From Caenorhabditis elegans (lineage: Eukaryota; Nematoda; Chromadorea; Rhabditida; Rhabditidae): DNA of 64,000 nucleotides. The stretch covers positions 4,150,501 through 4,214,500 of the forward strand of contig NC_003280.10 in NCBI RefSeq assembly GCF_000002985.6. The letters are read 5' to 3'. This document shows, one piece after another, positions 1-14,200 of this stretch. Made by a program: the position numbers and the translations under genes. The first letter of the stretch is position 1; every line of letters begins with the position of its first letter. The notes beneath the pieces are model-generated. The model was not told the origin of the DNA and did no database searches. It was given only the letters and a program-made list of their open reading frames with translations.

Positions 1-1717
1 AACATTATATCAATGACAAAAGATGACGTTGCAGATATGATTCAATTTAATGGGCATGCGAATCACAACAATTTTTGCAATTGGGAATTCTTGAAGTTTA
101 ATTTTTGAGAACGTTTAGAAAATTAGTTCTAAATGATTGTATATCACAATAAAAACTTAAAAATCAATTTTTGGTAAAGTGCCAAATATTCCAACAAAAA
201 AAAACAGAACAATTGTAGCTCAAACCTAAAATTTTCAGTAAAAATATATGAATTTTTTTTCAAGCAAAACTTAAAAAATTACAACACAAATTTGTATTTT
301 CAAAATAAAACGGAAATTTTCATCAGATTTTTGGATTTTTTTAGCAAAAAATTTGAAATTTTCAGAACAAATATGAAGAATTTTGAGATATTACAAGCTT
401 TTCGGCAGGTTTAAGCCTCTATAATGTTTAAGTGCAAACACATGAAACGCAGATAAAATACAAAAACATTTTTTTTGGCCAACTACAAAAATTATGTCCT
501 CTTTTTTTGATTTGGAAAAGTTTTACTATAATACACTTTAAAAACAGGACGGTTTTGAAATTGTCGTTTTTTACAAGCTAAAACGTTAATAAACTCCATA
601 AGTGTTATATAGAAATTACGCAAAAAAGAACATTCTTGAAGCCTAAGAATTTGAGCGGTAATTCAAATGTTCAAGCATTTTCAGACTGGTTTTTCACAAC
701 TTACAATATGAGACTTGCAAATGTTTCGATATTCTGGGAATTTTTATCAGTTTTTAGAAGACTTTTTTTCAGTAAAATGGTAACTTTTTGACAATATTCT
801 ATTTGAAATTACTATTTATGTAGATTCGTTTAAAAATCACTTCATACTCCCCTAGCAAACTGCACAAAGTTTCACGAGAAAATCGTTCTTACTCTGCAGT
901 GAGTGTCATTTTCATCAGGATCATCACCACATTCGCGAGGTCATTCCATCATTTGTTGAATCCTAGACCATGAAAAAAAACGGGCCAAATCACAGGGTCA
1001 TTCAGGACGTTCAGGGGAAGTTGGCAGGAAATTTGAATGAAACTGAAGATGGAAAAACACAAAAAAAGTAACTTGCTACTCGTAATTTTGACCATTTGAA
1101 TAAAAAATATTCAAAAAAAGCGCTCTAATTACAAGACTGCTAACTAATCAGCGATCTGCAAAAGGCGTGACCTACGCTGCTGATTGGTCGGAGCATGGAC
1201 GGCAACACCCCTTCCTCTTAAAATGTTTCCATTTTCCTATCACCTCGAGACGGTCACTCTCCCAATCATTTTTCTTCATCTTTGTTTTTCTCCATCACCG
1301 TTTTCTTTCCTTTATTCCCACCACACACACACCGCAGCTGTAGGCGACCTTCTGCGGAAGGCGAGATGGGGCGCTCAACCGTTTACGAGAAGACATGTCT
1401 TCAGGTCTTCTACTGCTACGGTCCAATGGTATGGGAGAGAGTTGTCCTTGACTAGGTGGTGGATGGAGATCATATCGCATTTCAAAGAGACGCAGGCGTA
1501 AAGAGTGAACAGTATACCGCCTGGCTTCTCAATTGCAGATCATCGACACAGTGCCCCCTTCTCGGGGGAATGGTTTGTATGGGTGTGTGGGTGTGTGGCC
1601 CCAATTTGAATATCCTCTTACTCATTTTGTTGGCGTTTTCGTTTCTTACTTGCGACCGTTTTAAAAGTTATTTTTTGGACAACAAACATTATTTTTCTGC
1701 AAAAGTGCATGCCTAGG

Positions 1718-1905
1718 CTTTTACCGGCTTAAGCATGGGCCTAGGTTTAGGCTCAGGCTTAGGCTTAGGTTTAGGCTTATGCTTAGGCTTAGATTCAAGC
1801 TTAGGCTTAGATTCAAGCTTAGGCTTACGCTTACGCTTATGCCAAAGTTTCTGCTTTTGCCAAGGTTTCGGTTCAGGCTTATGCTCAAGCTCTTCCCGTG
1901 GTATG
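1718..1905 (+). repeat. Interstitial telomere-like tract (TTAGGC)
   Basis: Degenerate head-to-tail copies of TTAGGC, with variants such as TTAGGT, TTAGAT and TTACGC, read on the plus strand. TTAGGC is the nematode telomere repeat. The divergence shows an old internal array, not a recent telomere addition. Confidence 0.85.
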
Positions 1906-2640
1906 TGTTCAAGTTTAAACTTTCTCAGAATTATTGGAATTCACCAAGCTCTAGATTTGAATCTATTCCAGCTTAAAATTGGTCCAGGCGGAACTCGCAT
2001 CAATTCAAGCCCTTTTCTTTTTGATCTTCGAAATAATTCTAAAATTAGAATTTGAATATTTTTCTACCCAACAAATATACCTAGTTAAGGTTACCTTATA
2101 TGTTGACCACGTTTGCCGATTTCAATTGTTTCTCTCAGGGTGTCATAAATCAAGCAGTCACCCTTTATGTCCTTGCCACTGTTATTTCCTACCCCCCACC
2201 AACTGGTACAAACCATTTCGAAAAGTTTTATTTAGCTGCCTATTTCAGATTAATACCCTAAAAATTAAAATTTTGTGCGCTTATCTATGCAGAGCAACGC
2301 TAAAAACAGGAAGAACCCAGATAATTTCGATCGCAATCTTTTTTGCGAATTTTCTCACATTTTTCTTCTAATTTTTGCTGTTCCTACCTAATTAACCGTA
2401 TTAATTTCTAATTTTCAAACAATCTTCGATATTTATCTCACACATTTACTATTCACCGATGAGAATCTCAAGAATCATCACAACGTTCGTCCCGTCGGCG
2501 AGGCTATGGCTTGGTTGAAAAATGAAAGTCTCCAGTTGTCCTGTCAATTCGTTTCGAATTATCCACCTCCTCCGGAGGAGAAGAAGGAGAATGAAATTAA
2601 GTGATGGGGTAGGCTGCTGGTGACTAGGGAGATGCAGAAA

Positions 2641-2654
2641 GGGGGGGGGGGGGG
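2641..2654 (+). repeat. Poly-G run (14 G)
   Basis: Fourteen consecutive G residues follow an A-rich stretch. Such runs can form G-quadruplexes and in C. elegans are known to be prone to deletion when the DOG-1 helicase is missing. It lies in intergenic DNA. Confidence 0.9.
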
Positions 2655-2775
2655 TCACTTTTATTGTCTACCCCGTCCGGTCATCCGTCTTTATACCTGT
2701 CTCATGATGACTCATTTTTGAAATTCAAACGAGGTAGACTCGGCAGTTAGGCACTTTTTAAGCGAACACCTGAGA

Positions 2776-2985
2776 TTGAAACTAAGCGTAAGCCGAAGCG
2801 TAAGCGTAATCGTAAGCGTAAGTCTAAGCGTAGGCCTAAGTTTAAGCCTAAGTCTAAGATTAAGCGTAAGCCTAAGCCTTAGCCTCATTCTAAGCCTCAG
2901 CCTAAAGCTAAGTCTAAGCCTAAGCCTATGCCTAAACCTAAGCCTAAGCCTAAGCCTAAGTCCAAACCTAAGCCTTAACCGCATG
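2776..2985 (-). repeat. Interstitial telomere-like tract (GCCTAA on plus)
   Basis: About 200 bases of degenerate TAAGCC/TAAGCG units, which is TTAGGC on the minus strand. It points the opposite way from the tract at 1.8 kb. Confidence 0.85.
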
Positions 2986-4689
2986 TATGTAGTTGTTCCA
3001 AAATTGTTTAACTTCATTGCAGCTAATTTTCCTGAACACCTTCCTCATTAGTTGACCTATTTTCAGCCAATTACAGTTTGAAAGTTCTTTTTAAATTTGA
3101 AATCCTCTAATTCCCTTTCCCCCCTAAATGACCTTTAATACCCATAGAGTCTCCTGTCCTTTGGTGGCCACTTTTCCAACCCGATTACCTCTAATTTCCC
3201 ACTCTCTCCTTCTATGTCTCTTTTTCTGGTTACCAAGGGACCACAGACTACTAACACACCTTTCTACCGCTTTTATCCCGAACGGGAGGGGGCACTATGC
3301 ATTAATTATACTTACGAAGGTCGCAGACTTTTATCTTCGTTTGTTTTCGATTTTGCATACTTTTGTGTGTTTATTGATTTTTTTTTTCGTGTGAAATTTG
3401 AAATCTTTTATTGTCGGCGGAGCGAATTTGCATTAATGTTTTTGTTAAATTAGGTAAGAAGAAGACATTTTATATTAAAAATTTATAAAAGCTATCGATT
3501 TTCTATAATATTGGTGTAACATTTTAGGGTGTTTTAGCGGAAAGCCAAAAATTTCTGAATTTTCTTTTTAATTGTTGACTTTTTCAAACATTATTTGTAT
3601 TTTACATACCAATTTTGTTTAAGAATTTAAAAAAAAAATAATAATTCAAATATGACGAAAAAACATTATCCGGACGTTAAGTTTGCTATTTTTGAGAAAA
3701 AAACAATAAACGACAAATTTTCTCAAATTCGGAAAACTATGCGTCTTTACAGAGTACTATAATTTTACCCTAAATAAATTCTGCAGTGTTTTTTTCTATT
3801 TAATTTACATAGATTTCTCACATTTTTTTCAAAAAAATAAATAAGTGCACAAAACTGAAAATTGATGAAAATTCCAAAAAGATAAATTACAGTACTCTTT
3901 AAAGACGCACACTTTTTGGCATTTAACTAACATTAGTCGTATCGAGGCCGGGTATCACATTTTTGGCGGAAAATTGCAAAATTAATTAAAATTTTGCAAT
4001 TTTGCGTCTGAGTAATATATTTACAAGATGGTGGAGTTGTTTAATACTTGAGTTTTTCTAAATTCAAAAATTTCAGAGATTTTTGTGAAACTTTTTTTCT
4101 ATTTTTTGGGTTAAGGCAATTTTCTATTTTCTATGTTTCAGTTTTCCGGTGTACCCCTCCACCTTATTCCTAGTGACCTTACTTGTCTCGGGTCCTTCAT
4201 TACCTTCCCTTTTCGTCTTCTAAACGCATCTCACAAAAGTTAAGTGTTGACTCATTTCTCTCCCTCAAAAACCTTACATGTTCCTTTTTCGGAATGCCTC
4301 ACACAACAAACCAGCGATGCATTTCCGAACACACATATGTCCACCCATAAAAGTGCGATAAGTAGATTTTGACTGTATATTCCCTGCAGGTGGTCTCTTT
4401 CTCTCTCTCTCTTCTTTCTGTCGGTTAGTACCAGAAGCCTGTCTCCCGTTTTGTCATATTCTTCTCTTTTCCTGATGCTTCTTCTCCACTACTACCACCT
4501 GTCTTCTTCTTCCCTTCCATTCCGTTCGTTTTCCTATTATCGTATTAGTATATACTAATATGCGTTTGACGTTGGAAACCTGAAGTAGATTCTCTCCGGA
4601 AGATAGATTACCACATTTTCACTAGTCGGTTGTTGGATTTATGAAGCTGTTAACACATACTTTTTATTAGCTGGACAGTTCAGGAATGG

Positions 4690-4980
4690 ATTTGGCTTGG
4701 GCTTAGGCTTAGGTTTAAGCTTAGGCTTGGGTTTAGGCTTGGGTTTAGGCTTAGGCTTCGGCTTGAACTTAGGCTTAGGCTTAGACTTAGGCTTATGGTG
4801 AAGCTTAGGCTTAGGCTTAGGCTTAGGCTTACGCTTACGCTTAGGCTTACGCTTAGGCTTACGCTTAGGCTTACGCTTAGGCTTAGGCTTATCCTTAGGC
4901 TTAGGATTAGGCTTAAGCTTAGGCTTCGGCTTCGGCTTCGGCTTAGAGTTAGGCTTAGGCTAGGCTTAGACTTAGGCTTG
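4690..4980 (+). repeat. Interstitial telomere-like tract (TTAGGC)
   Basis: About 290 bases of TTAGGC-type units with many TTACGC and TTCGGC variants, the longest such tract in the window. It lies about 300 bases before the start codon of the membrane protein gene at 5275. Confidence 0.88.
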
Positions 4981-5274
4981 TTCTCTAAATTTTTAATGTT
5001 TTTTTTGTTGCAAAGACTATAGTTTTTTAACAACTTCATGACGCATTTTATTTAAGCTTGTAAACTTCTAGGCTTATAGATTTTAATGTAAAATTTCGGG
5101 AATTGGAAATTTCGATATTGAATAAAAAAATTTCCAAACAACGTTTGCAACATTTTTCTTTAGAAAAAAAATTGTTTTTTTCTTTTTTATTTTCACATTG
5201 TCTTTTGTTCCTTAAGTTTTTATTCCAACTTTGCTAAAAGTATTTACAGTTAATTTTCAAAATTATCTGCAGAA

Positions 5275-8200
5275 ATGGATTTCGATTTCGATTCGGAGCC
5301 AAAAACGCCTCCTCAACTACCCCCTGCTCCACCGATTCGGACAGTGTCGAATAACCCAAAAGTCACGTTTAAAGGCGCACAGACTTGGAGAGAATCTGTC
5401 GGAATGTTTTTGGTTATGGCACTGGCATTGGCAGTGGCGGTTAGTTTTTCAAATTTTCCCCAAAAAATTTAAGTTCAAAATCCGACCGCGGTCACACTTG
5501 GCCGGAATCCATCTGCTATCTTTAGTGAACCGGATATGAGAAAAAGTTTGTTTCGAAAAAGGAAAAAAAAGAAGATTATATGCACATGAATACTGCTTCA
5601 CATTTTTGCAAAAAGAAATATGTTGTGTGCTTATTTTCAAACTTTTTTGGGATTGGAACTTTCCGGTACACTGAGCTTTAAACCGAATTATTAATAGGAT
5701 TAAAATAAGCTGGGAAGGGGGTTCCGGGAAGATTATAAATTTTTTTTTTGGTTTAACTGGAAAAAGATTATTACTAATGAGATACTAGGTATACAAATAA
5801 ATAAATAACAAAAATGCACGAAACCTTGTGAAAACTGCAAAACGAAATTTCGAAAAGACAAAATTGAAGAGTGAATTTTTGAAGCATGAGTCTACAGATA
5901 TTAAGCCAAAGAGCTGAGCCTGAAAGACTCAACTTGAAGGCCTACATTTGAAGGCCTACGCCTGATAGCCTGGATGGGATGTGTCGAAAAGCCCTTGGGA
6001 TTAAGTCGAAAGACTTAATCCCAAGGGCCTTGGCCTAGGGTCCTAAGCAAAAAAGCCCAAGCCTTAGCCTGAAGGTATAAGCCCAAACGTTTCGGATTCC
6101 CAAAATACTTCCTGACTCATAACTCAATTTTAGAACCAAATCTGACTGAATCACAAAATGTTTCGGGAACTCAAAAGAATCTATGACCTGATTACTCGGT
6201 TATTCTTAATAAACACCCTCTGCAGCTGTAAATACATTATGAATAGGTGCTAGTTAGATAGATCAAAAGTTTTTGTTAGATCAAAAAGTGAAGAGGAAGT
6301 CAGAAAAGTTGGGTTCGAATAGTGATATGGTCTATTAGAGAAATAATTGAATCTTTGAATCTGTGAGTCTGTGTCGGAAAAATATGTTAACTACAAACTA
6401 GGATTTTCTCCTTTTCGTAGTGAAAAATATAGTTTAGAAAAAGCTAGCTTAGTGGTAGTCCTAAACCTGAGACTCGGTTTAGGCCTACTCCTGAGCCTAG
6501 AACTAGGCATAAGCAGGTGTCTAAGCCTAAATACATATCTGAAGACCATACTTAGGTTAGAAGCTTAAGTGCCAGCTCTTGCAACCTTGAAATGCTTAAC
6601 ATCTACTAACCGAAGTTGTGAATCCTGATGGCCTAGCTCAAAGCCTAAACCTAGAGCTAGCCTTAAGCCTAGCCCTTAGTCCTAGGTTAATGCCTAGTCT
6701 TGGGCCTAAATCTAGTCCTAGGCCCAAACATGGCTATAGACCTAAACCTGACCATAAGCCTATGGCCAACGCATAAGTCTAGCCCTAGTCTAGCCAGTCC
6801 TGTTCCTAAAATTTCTGAAATCTGAAAAAATCTGAAACTTTTCGGTACTCTCGCTTCTTTGTTATGAATTTTTCATCTTGTTGTTCACTTTTAAGCATCT
6901 GAAATTATCTGAAAACCCTGAAAATCCCTAGAAAAAACAAGACACTTTTGATATATAAAAATGTAATTTATTACTTTTTTTGGAAGCTTTAATGTCAATT
7001 TTGGTTCAATATATACAAAGAAAGTAAGGGTTTCTAGAGTCTACAACAATTCAAAAAACAATGAAGAAAAAACAACAAAATAACATTTAAAAAACAAAAC
7101 CGGAAAAAAATAGTAGTTCGAATGTGGAGAGACCCGTGAAGGCGGCTTGTGTAGATTTTTGTACAGATATTTAGAACAGTTAGGGCTCATAGAGGAGCTT
7201 TCCAAGAAGCTTAATAAAATGCAGATACACATCTGCGGAACCCACGTCGCTTCTCCTCGATAGTCCTCTGGATTGCAGCCTTGACTGCTGGGGAGCGGTG
7301 AGCATCGACGTTGGTGAGAATGTCTTGATTGATGTGGAACATTTTGTAGAGAATTTAGAAATTAGAGCAATTGAAGAATTTGAAAAACTCAAGAGATTAG
7401 AGTATTATCAGTGTGTTCTCTTGCTCTTGCTTATATAGGCACCCGTGTGCTCTGGTGATAATTGGCTCCGCCCCGCGTTATCCATCCAACCGAGCATGGT
7501 CATGAGGCGAGAGACGGGTGAACAAGAAGAAGTCAGAAGAAGATGAATAGAGAGGAGTCATAGGAGCTAATTAATCAGCAAGATTTTTTGGAGGGGAAAA
7601 GGGTACCACGAGGTTTCTCGAGCAAAGCTTGCTTGAGAAGGGGTACTGTAAGGGAGCAGAACTTTTGATGTTTCTAGAAATGGGAAAACGTTTTTTTGAA
7701 AAAAATCAAAGCTCAGCTTTGGATGAGGTGTATGCCAAAAGTCTTGAACCAAGCTTAAGCCTAATAGTAACCGTGAAGAAAGAAGCCTGAGACTAAATCT
7801 AAAGGCCCTAGTTTAAAGGCCTAAGTTTGAGCTTCAGCGTAAGCCTAAGACTAAGCCTAAGCCTCAACTCAAGCCTAAACATATGCCCAAGCCTAAGACT
7901 GAGCCTAAATCCCAAGCCTATGCATAATTCTAAGCCTAAGCCTAAACGTCAAGGGTTTGCCCAACGTTCTAAGCCCAAGAACTCGGCCTCATTTTCTTCC
8001 GAATTTGTAGTTTTTGATACCTTTTTTTCTGAATTCTCGTCAAACCTTCCAAAATTTCAAAGCCTACAATTTCCAAATTACTCTGTTTTGACCAACATAA
8101 TTGCCGGCTGAAAGATCAAATTGAAACTTTTTATTCCAGAAAAAATCGGGTTTCCTGCAAAAGCCCGAGCCAATTTGTGCGCAGTTTTGCCCTATAATTT

Positions 8201-11200
8201 TCTCTAATTTCATGAGAATCTCGTTTACTTGAACTTTGAAAATTAATGGCTGGTGTTTGAAATTTTCATACCCCAGAAGATTCTCTTGACTGGACAGGAG
8301 GAAGAAAAGAAATATTCCAAAACATTTTAAGATTCACTTGACTTATTTTCAGTCTGAAAAACTTGAAATCCTGTTCCGCTTGGCTCGATTTTTTATCCAT
8401 CTGATTTTTCGGTTTTAAAAAAGAGTCACGTAGTGGCTTACAGACCTTTTTGAACAAATTTTGAAAATTTTCAGCCAAATTTTTAAGGGATAATGCACAA
8501 AGTTTCTGATATCCGGAACGTTCGGAACAGGCATAATTAATCGCTTCTAGACGACTTGTTGTTGAGCGGAAATTTGATAATGTCTGGGGGTAATCACGGG
8601 AAAATTGTAAAAATTGTAATGGATCAAAGAACATAAAACATAATGGTCTCAGTTAGAGAAAAATATTCTGTGAAAAATTTTAAAAGGCATGTAGGAAAGC
8701 AGGCAGGCAAAAAACCCAAAGTTGCCGAATTCCAAAAACTCATTCATCAACTTTTTTTTTGTTTTTTGATTACCAACATATTAACCCAATTACTCACATA
8801 AATCCTATCAATTTCACACATCATTTTCCATTCAAAAAATTCAAAATTCTTTCTCCAGACAAAGCGAAAATCCTCAGCATTTTCACCGGGGGCCCCCTAT
8901 TATCGGATTAGGCAATTTTAATCCAATAAAAGTTTCGGAACTCCCTCAATAAAATAATGGAAACCCAACAAAAAATGATGAATTTTAAGATTTTAGAAAT
9001 GATGGGCAAAAGCTCTATGACTAAGAACATTTGGCAAGAAAACTAGAGTTTTATGTTTCTAGTTTGATTTTTTTTTTTTGAAGATTTAAGTGCAAATAAT
9101 GTGTCATGACAGGGGGTGAGCTGGCTGGAAAACATATTAACGAATGATTGTTTGAACTCACTGAGGAAATAAAGCAGATAAAGAAGCGGGTTTAAAAAAC
9201 AGTTTTTAGTTAAGCAGACGACATTAAGCGGTTCCGTCTGTCCAACAGCCCGGAAGATGTCGGGCGCTGAAAAGGAACAGGAAATTACAAGCGTCCGACG
9301 CATACCGGGTCCCACCCTGCAAATGTCAGACGCTGTTACGCTTATTGGATTTTCGTAATTTTGTCAAGTTTAGAGACTACTTTTTGGTTGATAAACGTTC
9401 TAAAAATTTTGAAAATTTGTTTTACAGCGCCCGACGTCTCACGGGTTCTATAGGGAACCCGAAAATTGTCGGGTGCTTCACACGTTTCTTCAGCTTATCC
9501 TTTTTGAAATAGCTGAGGTTAACCGGGTCATTTTTATCACCAGACATCTTGTAGGACAAATGTTTTTTAATTCGAATTTTGAGCCTCCGTAGTTTTTCAA
9601 CTTTAGAGCTATTCTTTGCAGTTCTCAAATTCCCAGTTTCGTAGTGGGACCCAACCTAAAAATTGAAATTTGCAGATCTCAAGCCTGGTGCTCCTTTGTT
9701 ACGTGTGGAAGGACAAGCAAGTGTACGATCATATTGTGGATTTCCTCGACAAAACGATACAAATCTCGAAAATCGCTGAACGTCCGTTCCTAGGAGTATA
9801 TCAGTTGTCTGAAAAAGAGCTTGAAGTGCTTGGAAACGAGAGAACTGTAAGTTTTAGTATTGGTTCATAGACCCTTTTTGAAACACTCTAGTTAAAAAAT
9901 TGCCGAAGATCTCTCTGAAATTGTAGGTAGACCGCACTGGCCAAAATGATGTGAATTTGTATTTCAAAAAAACCAAAAAGTTATTTGTAGCTGGCGTTTT
10001 TTTTTTCAATTGAATTTGCATAATCAACTTATAACATTTCTTGTACTACATATTTTTAAATAGGATTTTTTTGAATTTTCAAAAATGTGAGGGGATTTCC
10101 CCTCAACTATCTGCAAGTTCCAACATGAACTCATTGTTTCTGACCCCCATCTCTTATGTGATTTTTTACATTCAAAATAAAAAATGAACAACAAAATCGA
10201 AGTTCAAAAGATCCTTGATCCAACACCAGAAAGTTTTTTGTATTGCTCTTTACCCCGCAACAACAAAATGATGAACTCAAATGTATATGGGATTAACTAG
10301 AAATAGACAAAAAAAGTAGAAAAGTAATCGGTTTTTGGTGGCTTTCTCCGAGAACCCACGCAGAGTAGGCGCCATAGATTAAAAGTTCTGGAAGCAATTT
10401 TCGGTTTTATTTGGAACTGGAAAAAATTAACTAAACGAGACCTACTAAATATTGGTCTTTTTTGGCAACTCCCAGAAAAGAATTCAGAGACAGAGGAGCT
10501 TTTAAGAAAATTTCATGTTTCGAAAAACAAATGATATTTCTTTTCGAAGTTTTTTTCTGAACATTTCCAAAAGAGTCCTTCTTCTCAGTTGGCTTTTGAG
10601 ATTTATAGCTGGGATGCCCGGCAAATTTGCCGAATTGCCGAATTTGCCGTTTGTCGAGCACGACAAATTTCAAAAAGTAGATTTGCCGAACTTGTCAAGC
10701 TCGGCAAATTTTGAAATTTGCCGCACACCCCTGATTTGTAGCATAAAAACACCAAAAATGAGCTACAAAAGTTTTCAAAAAACGTTGAAATATTAGTTTA
10801 GGCATAGCTAAACATTTGCCAAAGTTCCAAAAAAGCAATATCGGAAAAAGTTAATTTTTTTAGATTTTTTTTCAAAAAAAAACCTCTTATTTCAAATTCG
10901 ATTTGAAAAACACATTTCAACGCAATTTTTCAACCACTTATTTTAATTTTTTAACGAGTTTAAATTTATTTTCAATGACAACACTCTGCCAACTTTCAGG
11001 CAACTCATTGGCAACTTATGTCAGAAATTTCTAAAAAAGGGCTGACTGTCGCCAGAAAGTTGTCACAAAATGTCGCGCCTGCCATAAACTTTCAAACGTT
11101 CCCAGAAACTTAATACCCCTATTATCAAAAATCATGACAACTTCCGGAACGTGTGAACTTCTCATGACGGCAAACTAAATGTGATTTTGCGTCATAAAAG

Positions 11201-14200
11201 GGCAAATAAATAAAACATTATATATCATTGGGGGATTAAGGTTGTGAATAAAAAAATAAACAGATTATCATTATAGGTCATTTGTCTAGCTGTTCACTGA
11301 ATATTGTGATCATCATACTTTTTGGAAAAATGGCCTTTTGAAAAAGAAAATAGAAAAAAAGTACAATTAAAAGAAAATAAAGAAATTTCAGTACAAATGG
11401 TTTCTCCGCGGCTACCTGCTCTCCGAGCTCGGCGTCTTCTTCTTCATTTTCTTGGCCTCGTTCCTCTATTTTTGCTTTGACATTTCCGGTGGAAAAGCTA
11501 GAGTTGTGTTTTGGGTAAGTTTGTTTTTTTCGGCTGGAATTCGCTTACAGTAATCCTATCTCAGTATCTGAGCTACAGTAATCCTGAATTTGAATTTTAA
11601 GAAGTACAGTAGTCTCCAAGAAGTACAGTAACCCTACAAAATTTCCAGCTTGTCCTAGCCACCGGAATTCTCTACGCCGTTGTACCAATCCACGTGTTCA
11701 CCTTCGTCCTGATGCCCTACTCAAACATGCTTCCAAACGCCACCGAGAAAATTCTGAACCACGCGATTCCGCATAATGTGGGTGGCATTCAACAAATGGA
11801 AATTGGACTCGGCTGCACATTTGACTTGAATTTATATGCGGCAAATCGGAGAAAACTTAATCCCAATGTAAGTCTGTTTATGGGATCTGGTGAGGATTGG
11901 GAGAAGCATAATTTGATAGATTTAATAATACTATTTGAACACTTGCAATCGCTTTGCGAACGAGATTAGATGATTAATTAATAGGATTGCCTGTTCTTAA
12001 ATGGCGAAAAGCGAGGGTGAAAATGTGATGGAGCAATAGTTGTGTCTCGAAGTCTTATTTTAATGACTAGTAGTAAAAAATTGAGATTAAAAAATTGGGG
12101 TTTAAAAATTTGAGAAAAAAAGATTTTCGGTTTTTCCTTATTCTTTCAGCACTCAAAAATCATCGGGGGTTTTAGAATGAATTTTTTGAAATCCTAACGT
12201 GAATTGCAAGAAGCTGGAAAAAACGCAAAACTTGTATATGGCCGCCGCCGCCTGCCTACATGCCTACGCGAGGGCTAACTGTTTTTCTAATTCTGGCTAC
12301 TTTCTGTCACACTCTAGAAGTTTTGTGCCGAATTTTGGCTACTTTCTATTAAACTTTGACCGGTTTCTAAAGCAGCTGTATGTTACATTTTGGAAACTTT
12401 CTGTCCAACTCTGTCAACTTTCTGTCAAACTTCACAACTTTCGTTCAACCTTTGGCAGCTCTCTGTCAACAATTGACAATTTTCTGTCAAACTTTAGCAA
12501 CTTTCTGTTTAGTTTTGGCAGCCTTCTGTCAAATTTTAGCAACTTTTTGTCAACAATTGACAATTTTCTGTGATCCTCTTACAATTTTCTGACAATTTTT
12601 GGCAGCTTTCTGTCAAAATTTGGCAACTTTCTGCCAAGCTTTCACAAAAACTGACGGTGCCTGCCTACTATGAAATTCGAAAATCCCCCTTTAATCCTTG
12701 ATGTTAGAAATGAAAACAGACCAAAACATATAGATTCCAAATAAATATGTTTATTAGCGGCATGAAACCCGTCAAAAAAAGTTATTAAAAGTTATAGGAG
12801 AGGAGATCAAAAAATAATACAGACAAATAAATACAAATATTAATGCGACTGGCATGGTTCAAATATTGAATACGATCTGGAGAAATTCAAAGAATTCGGG
12901 AAGTTTCGGAACAGTTGAGGAGAAATTTTTGAGAGAGAAAGGAGGAAAAACTTTTCAAAAAAACTTAATGCAATGAGGTGAAGCTCCTTCGGAATCCACG
13001 TCGACGATCCAACAAGCTCCGTTCAATAATTTTCTTCTCTCCATTGCTCGGCTTACGGGTCAGCATAGTCTTCTTGACCATAATTTCAGTATTCGAGAAG
13101 TTATAGACATCCTGATGAATATGGAACATTTTTCCAAAAAATGTAGTTAAAAGTTGCTCAGTTAGTCGTTAGGATGTAGAAAGTTGTGGCAATATGAGAG
13201 AATCTTTTGGGATCAGCCTCTAGATCTTAAGAGAGTTTTATAGTAACGAGCTCTAAGAAGATGAAGCTCCTCCCATGGTTGATATATCTAAGAGGGAGGA
13301 GACAATGATATCAGTACTATGAGATTATTCGAGGGGCACATCGTTCTGATCTCTCGGGGCAGAGAGGGTGGGGATGGGGGATTAAGAAGTAGGCGATGGG
13401 GAGCACTAAGTTGGAAGTGAATTTATGACGACGAAAGATTTCTTATGAATAGATGTTCGTGGAATTATTGTTGCGTTGCAAGCCTACGTAGCCTCCAATG
13501 GATGTTTGTCATAGAGCTTGATCCTCGGGCTCAATGTATTGGTGCATTTCTGGGTAAAGCTATTTTCGGTGTACCTAGATTTCAGGTTATTTCTTGAGTT
13601 GTACTATAATATTTTGAAAATTTGTATTTACAACCAAAAAATGTGGTCGTTTATAGTTTTTTGGAATTTATTTACACATAGTGAAAGTTCAAGCATTCCC
13701 CAATTGCCCAATAATCTCTAAATTGCTCTAAATTTCCCGAAACATTTTTTTTGTAGAATTCGGAAATTTGTCAAAATTTTGATTAAAGTTTTTTACAAAT
13801 CTGAGAGTTTTTATGCTATTGTAAGTTACTTTTTAAAAAATCCCGTGCTGAAAAATAATAAAATGTTTCGGAAACAAAAACCATACGATTTGATCTTTTT
13901 TGTTGAATATACTGGCGCCAATTCCGAGTGTCATTTTTTTAACCAAATATATAAAATTGCAAAAAATTAGAATTTACAGTGAGAGTTTTTTTCGATTTTT
14001 TTCCAGTTTTTTTTTTTTTTCATAAAAATTGAAAAAAAAATCGAGACAGTTTTAAGAACCAAAAGTTCAAACAAAATAAAAGTACTGTCTATAACTTCAT
14101 ATTTCTATATTATTCTAATTATCTATGTTCTCAAGAATCAGTCCAAAAATATTGCGGCCGACACCTCACGGGTCCACTTCCAATATGACTTACTATTAGC

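Larger units (their letters stand above)
1..5274. other. Gene-poor upstream region
   Basis: I see no convincing protein gene here. The first 1.1 kb is AT-rich. Bases 1140-1560 are richer in GC and contain a pyrimidine-rich stretch and a CACACACAC run, and 4140-4640 is CT-rich; both look like promoter or untranslated sequence, possibly for the plus-strand gene starting at 5275. Between them lie three TTAGGC-like tracts and a run of 14 G, listed separately. The open frames over the TTAGGC tracts consist of alternating Leu, Ser, Arg and Gly and are repeat artefacts. Confidence 0.6.

Noticed and set aside
1184..1501. 105-codon plus-strand frame
   Set aside because: It lies in pyrimidine-rich promoter-like DNA, contains a His/Thr-rich run from CACACA and has no splice or domain support.
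2712..3051. Long open frames on both strands over the TTAGGC-like tracts (also at 1721-1976, 4680-5039, 19483-19774 and 44205-44405)
   Set aside because: A six-base repeat without stops gives open frames on both strands; the products are only two or three kinds of alternating residues.
6308..6330. GGGTTCGAAT word resembling a tRNA T-arm
   Set aside because: No matching acceptor stem, anticodon stem or second promoter box in the surrounding bases.
8266..8634. 122-codon minus-strand frame in intron 1 of the membrane protein gene
   Set aside because: The amino-acid mix is ordinary, but there is no recognisable domain, no clear splice or promoter signal and no second copy. It could be a remnant, but support is too thin.
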